A stretch of 64,000 nucleotides of DNA from Plasmopara viticola (lineage: Eukaryota > Oomycota > Peronosporomycetes > Peronosporales > Peronosporaceae). Below the pieces are notes generated by a model. It searched no databases, was not told where the DNA came from, and was given only the letters and a program-made list of their open reading frames with translations. The stretch lies in the NCBI GenBank assembly GCA_001695595.3, contig MBPM02000027.1:310001-374000 (forward strand). Direction: 5' to 3'. Shown here piece by piece: positions 25,871 through 36,562 of this stretch. The translations under genes were made by a program, and so were the position numbers. Every line of letters starts with the position of its first letter. The first letter of the stretch is position 1.

Positions 25871-26980
25871 ACACCACTCATGAAAGATGTCTTCGACGGT
25901 AAAAGAGTTGAATATAACTGTGATAAATTTTTATTCAAAATGACGTAGAGCCACACCAATATAACACACCGTTTGACCAGAGCGATCATGAAGATGAGAG
26001 CCAAGAGGAAAAAAAATGATTTCGAAGACCCTTTAGGCAAGCACATCAGCGCGCAGTTGTTGAAACAAACCGAAGGAGTTCCGCGATCCCCAGCATTATA
26101 GTCCTTGCCAAAATCTGAAGAAAGTCCGCCGCAGCCCGAAGTTTCGAAGCTTCGTACATTATCGATTCAGTGTTGAAAGTACCGACATTGTTTACGTCGG
26201 AAATGGAATAAAATGACGCGGCCAAGCAAATGGGGGCGAGCGAATCATTTACTAAAATAAGATTGCTGAGCAGCTTAAAGAACACATTGACACAAAGTCA
26301 CAGTTCTGTCACCATGTTCTTGCTCAATGGCTTGTAAAATTCCTAGTGATCCCGATTTTTGCCTTTTGAAGCGCCACGGACCGAATGTCATCCAAACCTT
26401 CAGTCAATGGGGTCAGTTGCGTCGCGCTGGTTTTTAGAGGTCGTATAACCTCACATGAATTCCACATTCGGCAAAGAGGATATAAGAAAGTTGGGTCGCA
26501 CACTTCAAAACTTATCCTCCTTTCTTGTCAATGCGTATTCTTTCATCTCATCGCGAGTGCCTCATGCTCTGCAGTTTCAGCGGTCGGCGATACCGGCCTT
26601 TCGAGATTGCTATGCTAGAAGCTCTTTCACTGCAAGCTGAGCCATTTCTCGAAGCTTTAAAGCCGTGGTCTAGCTGATAAAGATGTGCCAATAGCTTGCT
26701 CTTCCACATAGTGGAGGACTTGGCGACCGTCTTACCTAGATGTGGAGTGTTTAGTGTAAAATGCCTGTAAACACCATCCAATGTTTGGAGCGAGGTAACG
26801 AATACATTTTTTGGTTTGAATACTTCTTTGATTGGCTACCACATCACCAATCAAACGTCTTCATTAGCTTTTATCTTAAAATTGATGGTCTCGTGTCATT
26901 TGAAAATGCACATTCCCGTCCAACGTGTTCGAGTTGTGTTATTCATCTCGAACACGGCCTAAATTCAAAAGCATAACGTA
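25871..26980. other. Intergenic, upstream of helicase gene
   Basis: The first part is probably further decayed copia sequence, but I could not identify RT or RNase H. The last 200-300 bases before 26981 should contain the helicase promoter. No specific element was assigned. Confidence 0.4.
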
Positions 26981-29900
26981 ATGCAGCGCAACGGTCGAAG
27001 TGGCGGCGGTTCCGGTCGCGGTTATCGTGGGCGTGGAAGGTACCATGGCCGTGATCAAGGCCGTGGAATTCAAGGCCAAGCTGGTCGCGGGTCTCGCTCT
27101 GATACTTTCACGCCGTCCAGCGAGCGCAATGCTTTGCAGCCGAACAGCTCCGACTCCGCCATCAATCTCGACGAGAGCTTTACTGTCGAGATTCACGCGG
27201 CTCTTCAGTCTCTTGTCGACGACGGCGATCGCACTGAGATGAGCTTTTCTCCCACGTACGACAACACTCAGCGGCGATACATTCACTCAATGGCACAAAA
27301 GTATGGACTATTTTCCAAGAGCTCGGGCAAAAAGGGCGCTGGTCGCTTCATCCACGTCGCAAAGGTAAAAAAAAATTCGTCCATGGAGGAAGTTTCACTG
27401 CGCCTTCTAGCTGTGCCACTTAATGCAGAAACAGTCGAGTGGTTCCCACCCATCGTCCGCGCGTACATGGAGAAATATCCCGCTATAATGACAGACGGGG
27501 CCGTGGACCTTTACAGTGTAAAAAGTTGTGTGCCACTGGCATTTGCTTCTAATAAACATCGGAAAAGAGGCGGTGGGTCGGTATTTAAACCACTAGCGAG
27601 AAAGCCAACGAAAAATGGAGTCAAAATACTTCGGACCCCACCTGTTGAAGCCACCAAGTTGCCAGTGTTCAAATATCGAGACCAGATTCTGGAGCTTGTG
27701 ACAAACAATCAACTTGTAGTATTATCAGGTGATACCGGGTGCGGCAAGTCGACTCAGATCCCGCAGTTTTTACTTGATGACGCGTTGGCGCGAGGACTTG
27801 GAGAGGAGACGAGGATCGTTTGTACGCAGCCACGACGGATAAGCGCTATTTCGCTTGCAGAACGGGTTGCACGTGAACGCACGGGACAGCAGGACCCAAA
27901 AGAAGTGGGTCATGCTATTCGATTCGACTCTTCCTTTGATACAAAGCGATCCAAGCTGATTTTCTGTACCACTGGAACGCTGCTCAAGTGGCTTCATAAT
28001 GATCCACTTGCTCGAGGATTTTCCCACATTATTCTCGACGAAGTGCACGAGCGAGATCAGTTTACAGATTTCTTACTTATTTTGATCAAGACGTCAATTC
28101 TTTTGCAAAGACCGGATCTTAAAGTGGTTCTTATGAGTGCAACAATTCAGGTGGAAAAGTTTTCACAGTACTTTCAGCCAGTTTCTCCAGCACCAGTACT
28201 ACAGATGGTGGGTGGCTCTAACTTCCCTGTCACGACGCTATTTCTTGAAGATGTACTCGTGTTGCTCGAAAGCAACAGAACCAAGCCGTTTCCTTTTGTG
28301 GATGAGTCACGCAGTGGATGTTTGGAAAGTGGAACATGTGGTCAATTGTTGAATGCAAGCTTCCGAAAGACAGACCTTGAATGTCCTTTGTGTGGTGGAT
28401 CAAGCTTTGCCGATGAAGAGGCATTTGGTGTACACGTAGCGACCTGCTTTGGAGAAGGTACATTACATTATGACGCATTACCAGCTCCAGAGCAAGAAGG
28501 TATCTCTATACCTGTGCCTGTAGCTGCTATGGGTGATGTTTTGCAAGCCGCATTGAGTGTTATAACCGATGGTGCAAAAAAAAATCTATTGTCTTCGTAT
28601 TTGAAGCAGCAAGATGCATTACGGCAGGATCAAGCCGTAGACTATGATCTTTTGCTACAGCTGCTCTTCTACATCGATCAAAAGTTTCCGCTGGACGGGG
28701 ATGGGAAAGGAGCAATTCTCGTCTTTCTACCGGGGTGGGAAGAGATTGTCGTGATGGAACGAGCTCTGCTAAACTCACGAGCTACATCCGCCACATATGA
28801 AATTGCTCTTCTTCACTCGCGCTTGTCCGCTCAGGAGCAACGTCGTGCATTTATGACGCCGCCGCATGGCAAGCGGAAGCTCGTATTAGCAACGAACATC
28901 GCGGAAACGAGTCTTACGATCGAGGACGTCGTGTTTGTGATTGATTGTGGCAAGTCAAAGCAGACACACGCACTTGCTTCAACTTCTAGCTCGTCGTTTG
29001 TCATGGGACTACAAACCACCTGGGTGGCTCGTGCAAATTGTGTGCAGCGTACAGGACGTGCTGGTCGCGTACGTGCAGGTATTTGCTTCCGTCTCTTCTC
29101 GAAAGCACGTTACGAAACAGCGATGAAGGAATTCATGCAGCCCGAATTACTGACGACCCCATTGGAAGAGTTGCTGCTACAAATTAAACTTCTTCAGCTC
29201 GAGAAGAAGCTTCATATTCGCGACGCGAAGACGTTTTTAATGGAAGCAATGGATGCACCGAGCGAAAATTCAATCAACGCATCACTGCAGCGATTAGAAA
29301 ATATGCGTGCAATTGTAAACACTGGAAAAGACGATCAGGGGTTGACACTGCTAGGTTGGCACATGGCGCACATTTGTAGTGGAGGTGTCTCAGTGCAAAT
29401 GGCAAAGCTGTTGCTGTGGGGACATATGTTTGGCTGTTATGATGCCATTTTGCAAACCGCGTGTACTTTAAGTGGCTATCGCGATCCCTTTATTAGTTTT
29501 CTGAATATTTCACCAGAGGAACAACATCAAGTGAGTGCGTCGAAGAAGAAGTTTGCACGAAACGGGGTACCACCAACGCTTGTCGTACAGAGCGATCACT
29601 ATGTGCTGTGGAAGGCGTTTGAAGCCTACGTCGACGCAAGGGCGAGGTCTTCTTTTAAAGCTACTGACGCTTTCTGTGCTCGAAACATGCTGCACCGACA
29701 GACACTGGATCAATTGGCTTCAATTTACAAGCAGCTTCAACAAGATTTAGAACTCGTGGGCTTATCGTCTGCAACGCAGCTATTGTCCACCCGTGTGACA
29801 AACACGTCTCCATCCATCGAAAGCATCACAACGTACATGATGGCACTCAGTATTGGCATGTACCCGAACGCGTTGTTTACTTACTCTGGTGGCGTCACCC

Positions 29901-30445
29901 GCAACTGGACTTCAAGAGAAAAGGTTAAGGTAAAATTAGATGGCACGTCGATGGTCATGTGGACCGCTGCAAACACCCAAAAGCACAAGCAGCGTACTGA
30001 TAGTCATCATGCGAATGGCCAATCTGTGGAATGGCTGGTGTATCATGAGATGATGCAGTCGGAACGCACGCGTCTTGCAAAATATGGCACCAAACTACCA
30101 TCAGTTTTATTGCAGGTGCTTTTGATGGGCTCAGTGGAGACGCAGTCGCTCGAACACCACAATGCCGACATGAACGACTCTACTATGGCTGACAAGTGGT
30201 TGTTTGTGCTTGACGACTGGCTTGTTTATGAGATGAGCAGTTTTGAAGAAGTGCGTTGGATCGCTCTGTTACGCGAGCGCTTGTATGCTTCGTTTGTTCG
30301 ACACTTGGAGCGTCTGTTTGACAATGCTCAACACGGTGAAGTCAAAACTTTGTCGGAAACAGATGAGCAGCTTAAACAGCACGATACAGAGCTTCTGCAA
30401 GCTTTAGTGGCCTGGATCTCGTCTGATTTGGGCCGTGGATTATAA
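26981..30445 (+). CDS. R3H-domain DEAH/DEVH-box RNA helicase (YTHDC2/DHX36-like)
   Basis: A 1154-residue, intronless protein. Residues 1-40 are Arg/Gly-rich (GRGYRGRGRYHGRDQGRG), a typical RNA-binding tail. Residues about 65-130 look like an R3H domain (IHAALQSLVDDGDRTEMSF, RRYIHSMAQKYGLF). The helicase core has motif I GDTGCGKSTQIPQF at about 250, Ia TQPRRISA, motif II DEVH at about 352 (in place of DEAH), motif III SAT at about 385, motif V ATNIAETSLTI at about 638 and motif VI QRTGRAGR at about 688. HA2 and OB-fold-like regions follow. A CPLCGG...H.x3.C zinc-finger-like insert at about 467-488 sits between the two RecA domains. The family unwinds RNA or RNP 3' to 5' using NTP. R3H plus a DEAH core recalls YTHDC2, but I see no YTH domain, so the exact orthologue is unsettled. 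Confidence 0.9.
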   Translation: MQRNGRSGGGSGRGYRGRGRYHGRDQGRGIQGQAGRGSRSDTFTPSSERNALQPNSSDSAINLDESFTVEIHAALQSLVDDGDRTEMSFSPTYDNTQRRYIHSMAQKYGLFSKSSGKKGAGRFIHVAKVKKNSSMEEVSLRLLAVPLNAETVEWFPPIVRAYMEKYPAIMTDGAVDLYSVKSCVPLAFASNKHRKRGGGSVFKPLARKPTKNGVKILRTPPVEATKLPVFKYRDQILELVTNNQLVVLSGDTGCGKSTQIPQFLLDDALARGLGEETRIVCTQPRRISAISLAERVARERTGQQDPKEVGHAIRFDSSFDTKRSKLIFCTTGTLLKWLHNDPLARGFSHIILDEVHERDQFTDFLLILIKTSILLQRPDLKVVLMSATIQVEKFSQYFQPVSPAPVLQMVGGSNFPVTTLFLEDVLVLLESNRTKPFPFVDESRSGCLESGTCGQLLNASFRKTDLECPLCGGSSFADEEAFGVHVATCFGEGTLHYDALPAPEQEGISIPVPVAAMGDVLQAALSVITDGAKKNLLSSYLKQQDALRQDQAVDYDLLLQLLFYIDQKFPLDGDGKGAILVFLPGWEEIVVMERALLNSRATSATYEIALLHSRLSAQEQRRAFMTPPHGKRKLVLATNIAETSLTIEDVVFVIDCGKSKQTHALASTSSSSFVMGLQTTWVARANCVQRTGRAGRVRAGICFRLFSKARYETAMKEFMQPELLTTPLEELLLQIKLLQLEKKLHIRDAKTFLMEAMDAPSENSINASLQRLENMRAIVNTGKDDQGLTLLGWHMAHICSGGVSVQMAKLLLWGHMFGCYDAILQTACTLSGYRDPFISFLNISPEEQHQVSASKKKFARNGVPPTLVVQSDHYVLWKAFEAYVDARARSSFKATDAFCARNMLHRQTLDQLASIYKQLQQDLELVGLSSATQLLSTRVTNTSPSIESITTYMMALSIGMYPNALFTYSGGVTRNWTSREKVKVKLDGTSMVMWTAANTQKHKQRTDSHHANGQSVEWLVYHEMMQSERTRLAKYGTKLPSVLLQVLLMGSVETQSLEHHNADMNDSTMADKWLFVLDDWLVYEMSSFEEVRWIALLRERLYASFVRHLERLFDNAQHGEVKTLSETDEQLKQHDTELLQALVAWISSDLGRGL

Positions 30446-30655
30446 ATGTAGCGGAGAGAAAAAGTGTACCCAACGATAAGTTATAATGTTAATTTGTAGC
30501 TATTTGCACATCATTATTCCCCGTAAATTAGTTTAATTTCAATTGTTATGTCCGCTAATAATTAATGTGCAAACCCCTTTTTAAGACGATTAAATCCTTT
30601 TGAAAGCGATCACGAATCTAAACTTCCCACGTGAGCAGATGCCTTCACAGCAAAC

Positions 30656-30732
30656 CGAGTCTGTGTGGCTCAGCGGTAGAGTTTCTGTCGGTTTAAACGA
30701 CAGAAACTCTACCGCTGAGCCACACAGACTCG
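30656..30732. repeat. Perfect 35-bp inverted repeat with 7-nt spacer, tRNA A-box-like arms
   Basis: The left arm (30656-30690) and right arm (30698-30732) are exact reverse complements; the spacer is GTTTAAA. Each arm contains TGGCTCAGCGGTAGAG, which matches a tRNA D-arm/A-box. There is no T-arm or acceptor pairing, so it is not a tRNA gene. Confidence 0.95.
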
Positions 30733-32748
30733 ATTTATTCCCATTAGCTTCTTAGTAACACAATACGCTTCAGATAGACTTAGCGGAAACCTTACCATAA
30801 GAATGGGGCTTGGTGTATCGAAGCTGAAGACTGGAGAAAAATTGGCCGCTACTACAAAAAGGACTAGACCGTCGCCACACACAATAAAGGGAGACGTTTG
30901 GTAGCAGAATGGCAAATAGGAAGTGGTGCACTTGATGGAGAAAGGAACATCGAGTGATGAAGGCAGGTCTGGTTGCAGACATTGCACCAGTGGAGTCAGC
31001 TAGCCGACTTAATATAGACAAAAAATGAAGTGACGACAATACAATTGGTCTAAACTGCAATTTTGACGAGTCTATTTAGGGTCAGACTTGTGAGGGCGCT
31101 TGCAGGCAATATAAAGGGGTAGCAGTGTAGCATCTGCCTTACAAGGTCTTGCGACAATTGCATACGCGAGACTTCGAGAGCAAATTGTGCACTCCAAAAG
31201 CGGTGACATAGTAGATAGCATGCACCCACTAATCGATGGCTTTGGCACTTGCTAATGTGACATTACTACTAAATAGCGGAGAAGAACACCTCAATAGAAT
31301 TTATGCTTGCGCAATATCCAAACAAGGATGGTAGCAGGGCATACAGAGGCGCTTGAAGTCAAACACATACTGGACGACCCACACTAAAGCTTTTTGATTT
31401 AGTTGAGCCAGAGCACACTACGCGTCAAGCATCAATTGTGCACTACGGAGCAGATTGCACTACAGTGTAGATAGTGTGGCAACAAATGAACGATGAAGCA
31501 GTTAAGGGCGCAGTTGCCCTTTTTTTGGGGTCTCGATGTCGATCAAGTAACATTCAATTTGCGTATTTACACTCTCTCTGGACAGGTAATGCAGAAGGTG
31601 GTGGAAGATGCATGCAGGGTAAGAGCACAAGTACAGATACAAACCAAGGAAAGGCACTTACTCACCAAAAAATCAGGCAAAAAGCGACATAGAATAAGGC
31701 CACTCGCGCTGGAGCGACTTAAGTGGGGCATGGGCGGGCGCCAAATGTTAGCCATAGACTTGGGTGTGCAGAAAATCAATACCATGAGACAAGGAGGGCC
31801 CCGAGCACATGTTCCAGAAGTGTTTAGATGCCAAGTGGCCCAGGCTTGTGGACCAATACCGGCATAAGAACGTGTGATCATTGTGAAAGAGGCTAGAAGA
31901 TAGAATTATGCTAGCCTTACATCGACATTGATCTATACAATAAAGCGCTGGAGGATAATTTTTTTATTAGAATTGGTGGTGGCTTAAGAGAACATTTCAG
32001 AGCGTAGTAGTTTGGTTAAGGAGTCAAATGATTTTCTTTTCACGCACGACGTGGCTTGGGTGGTTTCTACGGCTTTACGCAGTACCTAACACTGTTTAGC
32101 TACGCCGTATTCCACACATGCAAAGAATTATGTTCGTTTTAGTATTGCCGAAGTCAAGAATATGAGAACATGCATCGTGCGACGAAGTCAAATACCAAAG
32201 GCTCGGATCATTGTAATAATGCGATATGTGTATAAGTTTAGAGCATCGTGATCGTGTATCGAAACTATCGATAGCACAGAATAAAGTCACAAATTGATTG
32301 GCATACCGACTAACCAATCCATTTGGTAAATCGTGGTCTCAATGCTTTGTAGCTATCTGGTACGATAACGATTGCAGCGCTTTCAATTACGGTCTCTCTC
32401 GCGCGTCTTTTGCAAGAATGTGGCCGATGCGGACTGTGGCTTTTATCTCTACAGGCATGGTTGTACACGCGTCCTGGCTTACAAAAGTTTGCAGCTTGAA
32501 TGCGCGACGTCAAGCTCACTGGGTGTTTCATGTCTTCTGCATAGCTAGAGCGATAAGCTCAAAAAAACTCAAAAGCGCTGGTGTGACGGAGGCACATAGC
32601 GCCTTATACTGAGGTGATGTTTGAAAAGATACACGATACTTTCAGTGAGCGACCGTTACTCTCCCCAATTTTAAGGGTACCGACGAATGCGATAATACAA
32701 AGTTAATTATAATTTCAAATTTCCGTACATGACCTAACTTTGGCTCTT
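30733..32748. other. Intergenic, no assignable gene
   Basis: Frames at 31493-31867 (+), 31567-31881 (-) and 32298-32612 (+) overlap shadows or lack motifs. I recognise no transposon domain. The 3' flank of the helicase gene and of the unidentified minus-strand gene lie at its two ends. Confidence 0.4.
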
Positions 32749-33290
32749 TTACTCAGAAACGACTATACCCACCCCGGTATTCTCTACTTGACTTCCGTGA
32801 CGGCCCGTTAAATCCTCCCACATCAAGACCTGGATTTCAAAGAATGCAATGAATTTCTGCAACTCTTCGCGCTTGACGTTTTTGCCTGATTATAAAGAAA
32901 AATAAACTAGCAGCAAATTGAGCCACCTCTGATTAAATTTGACCCCATCGTTCATTTTGCGATAAAAAATCCTGCACTTTAAAAGCTCGCTTCGGCTTCA
33001 CTACACCAAAATCAGCCTCTGTGTCAAAGGCCGCGCGTATAATGGATGCCGTATCAACAACAAGAGGTACGCCTGCAAAGGCTGCACCTTCATACAAAGC
33101 TGCGTCTGCGTTGTAAGTGTGCGTGTGCCGTGGGCGATCTGCCTTCAAAAACTCGAGTTGGCTAAGCAAAGGGAAACTCTTGAGGAATCCTCATTATCAA
33201 TGGCTTCTCAGGTCTGGTCTTTGTTCTGTATTACCCAATATTTTGGCCAAAGTCTTTCGCACGTCCGATGAAAAACTTGTAACATATAAC
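32749..33290 (-). CDS. Unidentified spliced gene, 3' part
   Basis: Three minus-strand exons join in one frame: about 33290-33235, 33161-32944 and 32885-32749 (stop). The GT-AG introns are 73 and 58 nt, the usual size in this window, and both junction phases agree. The product ends with about 140 residues including NADAALYEGAAFAGVPLVVD, RAFKVQDFLSQNERWGKN and LQKFIAFFEIQVLMWEDLTG. This reads like folded protein, with alternating hydrophobic and charged residues, but I do not recognise the family. The 5' end is unresolved: upstream sequence to about 33500 offers open frames (one with SSQEMLWRYRFTLSG) that I could not join cleanly. It may be a complete gene with more exons or a decaying one. Confidence 0.5.
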
Positions 33291-34929
33291 CCTGAGGGTA
33301 GCATCAAAATTAGTTTGACAACGTATTATTGTCCTGGATCTTCTTCGCGGCTCTAGCTGGAGAAACACAGGACAAAAATGTCTCTGGGCCACCGGATAAA
33401 GTAAAGCGGTAGCGCCAAAGCATTTCTTGGGAAGATTCACAGACCGGAAAGTCACTGATGCGATTTACGTAACACGTCACCGCCCGTAACCGACGCAAGT
33501 TCACTCCTTGTGATGAGTCTACTCACAATTTATATGTTTGATAAGACTGACGACGACTTTTCGATTGAATGCTACCCCGTTGATTCCTTTCATTACGCTC
33601 GTCTATTTTGCGCGCCGTGAGGGCCCACTGAAGGTCACTACTCGCGCGGCGTTTATGAGCAACATTTAGTTCAAAAAAAGCTATTGTTTCAGTGCGAGCT
33701 TTCTGTAACTATGCGCGATCTGACAATTAATTCCTTAAAAATGCTATCGCAAGAAGCCTGAATATGTGGGTAGCCTTGGGTACTACTCAACACAGTCACT
33801 ATCAGAAAACGTATTTTGTTATTGAACCAATCGTGAGGGTTTTGTAACCCGAACTTCTACCACCTCTTTTGAGGAACTTACATTCGTGACCGCTTTTATC
33901 GCTTGGTAGATCAAAGACATTTCATCTACAAGATGTCTCGAGCGAGCATAGTGTCATCCCTACAGCGCGCGGCCAGATAGCCGCGGCTTATAGAAGCGCT
34001 CGTTGATGCTTTCGTTCTATGAAGTAAGTAGCTGCTCGACTTTACAAGAGGCTCCTGGTAGTAATAATAGTGTATCTGTCCCACAGCGCACCATACATGG
34101 AAATACTGCTGGTCTTGGCACCCTAGAGACCTAGATCTTGCGCCATTTTCATGAGAAGTAAAAACTTTTTTCCTATCGAATCTACGCGCTCGAGTCTTCC
34201 TTGAGATCGACCTGGACAGTCAGGTCAGGTCACTCTGAGCAATACCAGACTCTTAAAACCTTTGAGGAGGAAAATGACTTATTCGGGCATGTGACCCACG
34301 GAATATACAGTCAGAGTGACCGTTGTGCGTCTCTGCACGAGATCTCTAAAACTCATCGGTAGATCGTCAACTTCTGTCGGTCTATTAGACAACACAGAAT
34401 AGACACTAGTTCCTGATCTCTTGAGGGTGCATGAGTGCAGACTCAAGAAAAAAATGGAAGGTGAGACTCAATGATGTGAGCGAGATTTGTATAATAGACC
34501 AAGCAAAGGAGACAACTCCTGAAATTGCAAGCATGGCTTGAGTGCGCGAACGAGCTTTAGACTACAGTATGTTGTACGTGTTGATTTGCGGATAGTGAAG
34601 GGTCCTACATCGAAAGATCAATTTTCAATTTGCTCGCGTATCCTCGGTGTCAGGTGCTGTGTAACTCCGTCATTTTGTATTACATTTAGTAATCGAACTA
34701 TATACCTTGATTGGTAGTAGCGATGGTTAAAAATTTCAAACACGCGCACGTCAAACTTATACGACGAAGCGAGCATCTAGCACGCGCTTTATTCTTGTCA
34801 ACTGTGCGGCAAAAGGGTTAAGAAACACCAGCTTCATTAGAGTGACGTGTCACTCCATGAAAAGCTTTCCTTGTACATATCAATATAAGATATATAGGTG
34901 GGGGAGAAGATCAAAAGTCTAGAGCAAAG
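33291..34929. other. Intergenic upstream of PSMA5
   Basis: Apart from possible 5' exons of the preceding minus-strand gene up to about 33.5 kb, I see no coding signal. The last few hundred bases should carry the PSMA5 promoter and 5' leader; no clear motif was assigned. Confidence 0.4.
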
Positions 34930-35926
34930 ATGTTCCAAACAAAGTGCGTCCGCCGTTGCATGCACGTTCTATCATGATCTGACAAAGCTCAAACTTGTGT
35001 GCTTTCTCTCAATAGCACTGAGTATGACCGTGGCGTGAACACATTTTCGCCTGAGGGACGACTGTTTCAGGTCGAGTACGCCATTGAAGCCATTAAGGTG
35101 CGTCGGTAATTACAACTTACTCCTCGCTCAAATGTTGATGATCATGCTTGTACCTGCTCTTATCGCTTAGATGGGTACCACAGCTATCGGTATTTGCACA
35201 AAGGAAGGCGTCGTACTTGCTGTGGAGAAGCGTTTGACGTCGCCCTTGTTAGAACCTGGCAGGTCAGTGGTCTTTATCTTACTTTTCTTTTGTAGAGCAT
35301 TGGTGGTTGGTCTTGTAAATGGCTGTGCATTCGTCTTACTGCATTTATACTATCGTGTGAATTGCCGTCACGTGAACAGCATAGAAAAGATCATGGAGGT
35401 CGACAAGCATTTAGGCGCTGCAATGAGTGGGATTACCGCTGACGCGCAAACTTTAATCGATCACGCACGCGTGGAAGCTACCAACCATTGGTTTTCGTAT
35501 AACGAGCCTGTGCGTGTACAGGCATTAACACAGTCTATCTGTGACTTGGCGTTGAGTTTCGGTGAAGGCTCGGATGAGAACAATCACAAGCAGAAAATGA
35601 GTCGTCCGTTCGGCGTGGCGTTGCTGCTCGCTGGTGTAGATGAAATGGGCCCGCAGCTCTTTTTCTCGGAGCCCTCGGGCACATACTGGCCTGTTAAGGC
35701 CCACGCTATCGGTTCTGGATCGGAAGGTGCTCTGAACAATCTTAAAGACGGCTACACGGACGAAATGACATTGCTCGATGCGGAAACACTAGCGATTGCC
35801 GCTCTAAAGCAGCACATGGAGGAAAAGCTGACCAATATCAATGTGGAATTGGCGGTTGTTACGCGTGAAAAGGGTTTCCACGTGTGCAGTGCCGATGAGC
35901 TGGAGGTTGTGATCGGCCGCCTGTAA
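34930..35926 (+). CDS. PSMA5: 20S proteasome subunit alpha type-5
   Basis: Four exons (34930-34943, 35016-35097, 35171-35262, 35380-35926) give 244 residues, close to the usual 241. The first exon is only 14 nt; introns are 72, 73 and 117 nt. The N-terminus reads [20 protein letters not shown] followed by [12 protein letters not shown], the alpha-subunit signature helix H0. MGTTAIGI then opens the beta-sandwich, and [26 protein letters not shown] and [10 protein letters not shown] are alpha-5 specific. Alpha-5 is a non-catalytic ring subunit of the 20S core in cytosol and nucleus. The stop faces the Dad4 gene across 179 bases. The short first exon means that ab initio callers may wrongly start at 35171. 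Confidence 0.96.
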
Positions 35927-36105
35927 ACGAAGCATGGGCTAGACAGATTATGAATAATGACTTCTTATTGACTCGGTAATGATTACTAAGGCTGCTGCTG
36001 CTCGAGTTTTGTGTTTTGGTCAGTCACAAACAATAGAAAACGATATGAAAAGCTGTCTTGATATTAAAACCTTAAGTATCGAGCTTTGTCATATAGCGTA
36101 TATAT

Positions 36106-36483
36106 TTACCGCTGTGGTGGGTGCTGAGACGTCTGTTGTTGAGTAGCCGTAGCAGTTGCAATGTCACAATGCGACTGCACGCGACTTTCATATCCCCTCC
36201 ACACTTGGCATGTAAAAGCCAGCTCCTCCCGAAAGGTGTCACTTTTCTATGAAATTTGCCACAAAAACTATTTTAGTCAAGCATATAAAGGAGATAGGTT
36301 ATTACACGCAACAGACCTCGATTTGAGTGTTGATTTCTTTTACGACCTCATGAAGGCGAGCCACGGAGCCGACAATGCGCTGCAGCAGAGCCTTTTGCTT
36401 CTCTTCATGCGGGTCTGTACAGCTCGCACGCAGTCAGAAAAGGTGTAAATAGATGCGTATTATTAAGGAGGCGTACTTTGCAT
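36106..36483 (-). CDS. DAD4: DASH/Dam1 kinetochore complex subunit Dad4 homologue
   Basis: Three minus-strand exons, 36483-36477, 36414-36317 and 36246-36106, give 81 residues; introns are 62 and 70 nt, GT-AG, with consistent phase. The 7-nt first exon encodes ATG CAA A, which produces the N-terminus MQNPHEEKQKALLQRIVGSV. This closely follows the fungal Dad4 pattern MENPHE...ILSRIIGNV, and Dad4 proteins are about 70-80 aa. It continues with a predicted coiled coil (ARLHEVVKEINTQIE) and a second helix containing AFTCQVWRGYESRVQ, like the Dad4 segment MWxNYxxNVxFHL. The last 16 residues are Gln/Thr/Pro-rich. In fungi, DASH forms rings on microtubules and couples kinetochores to depolymerising ends. 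The gene lies 79 bases after the K+ channel stop on the same strand. Confidence 0.85.
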
Positions 36484-36562
36484 TCTGGCAAATAAGTGGA
36501 TGACCAATAAAATGCGGAAAAATGCTTCCAAATGGCTACACATTACACAGTCTGGCTACTAA

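Noticed and set aside
30656..30732. tRNA gene
   Set aside because: A-box-like sequence is present, but there is no T-arm, no acceptor pairing and the whole is a simple palindrome.
31493..31881. Protein gene on either strand
   Set aside because: Two overlapping open frames on opposite strands and no family motif.
33310..33504. Vps34-type PI3-kinase gene
   Set aside because: Only one short stretch resembles the helical domain; no C2 or kinase motif was found nearby and the exons do not join.
36161..36448. A 95-aa plus-strand gene
   Set aside because: It is antisense to the Dad4 exons, has no motif, and its frame is explained by the opposite strand.
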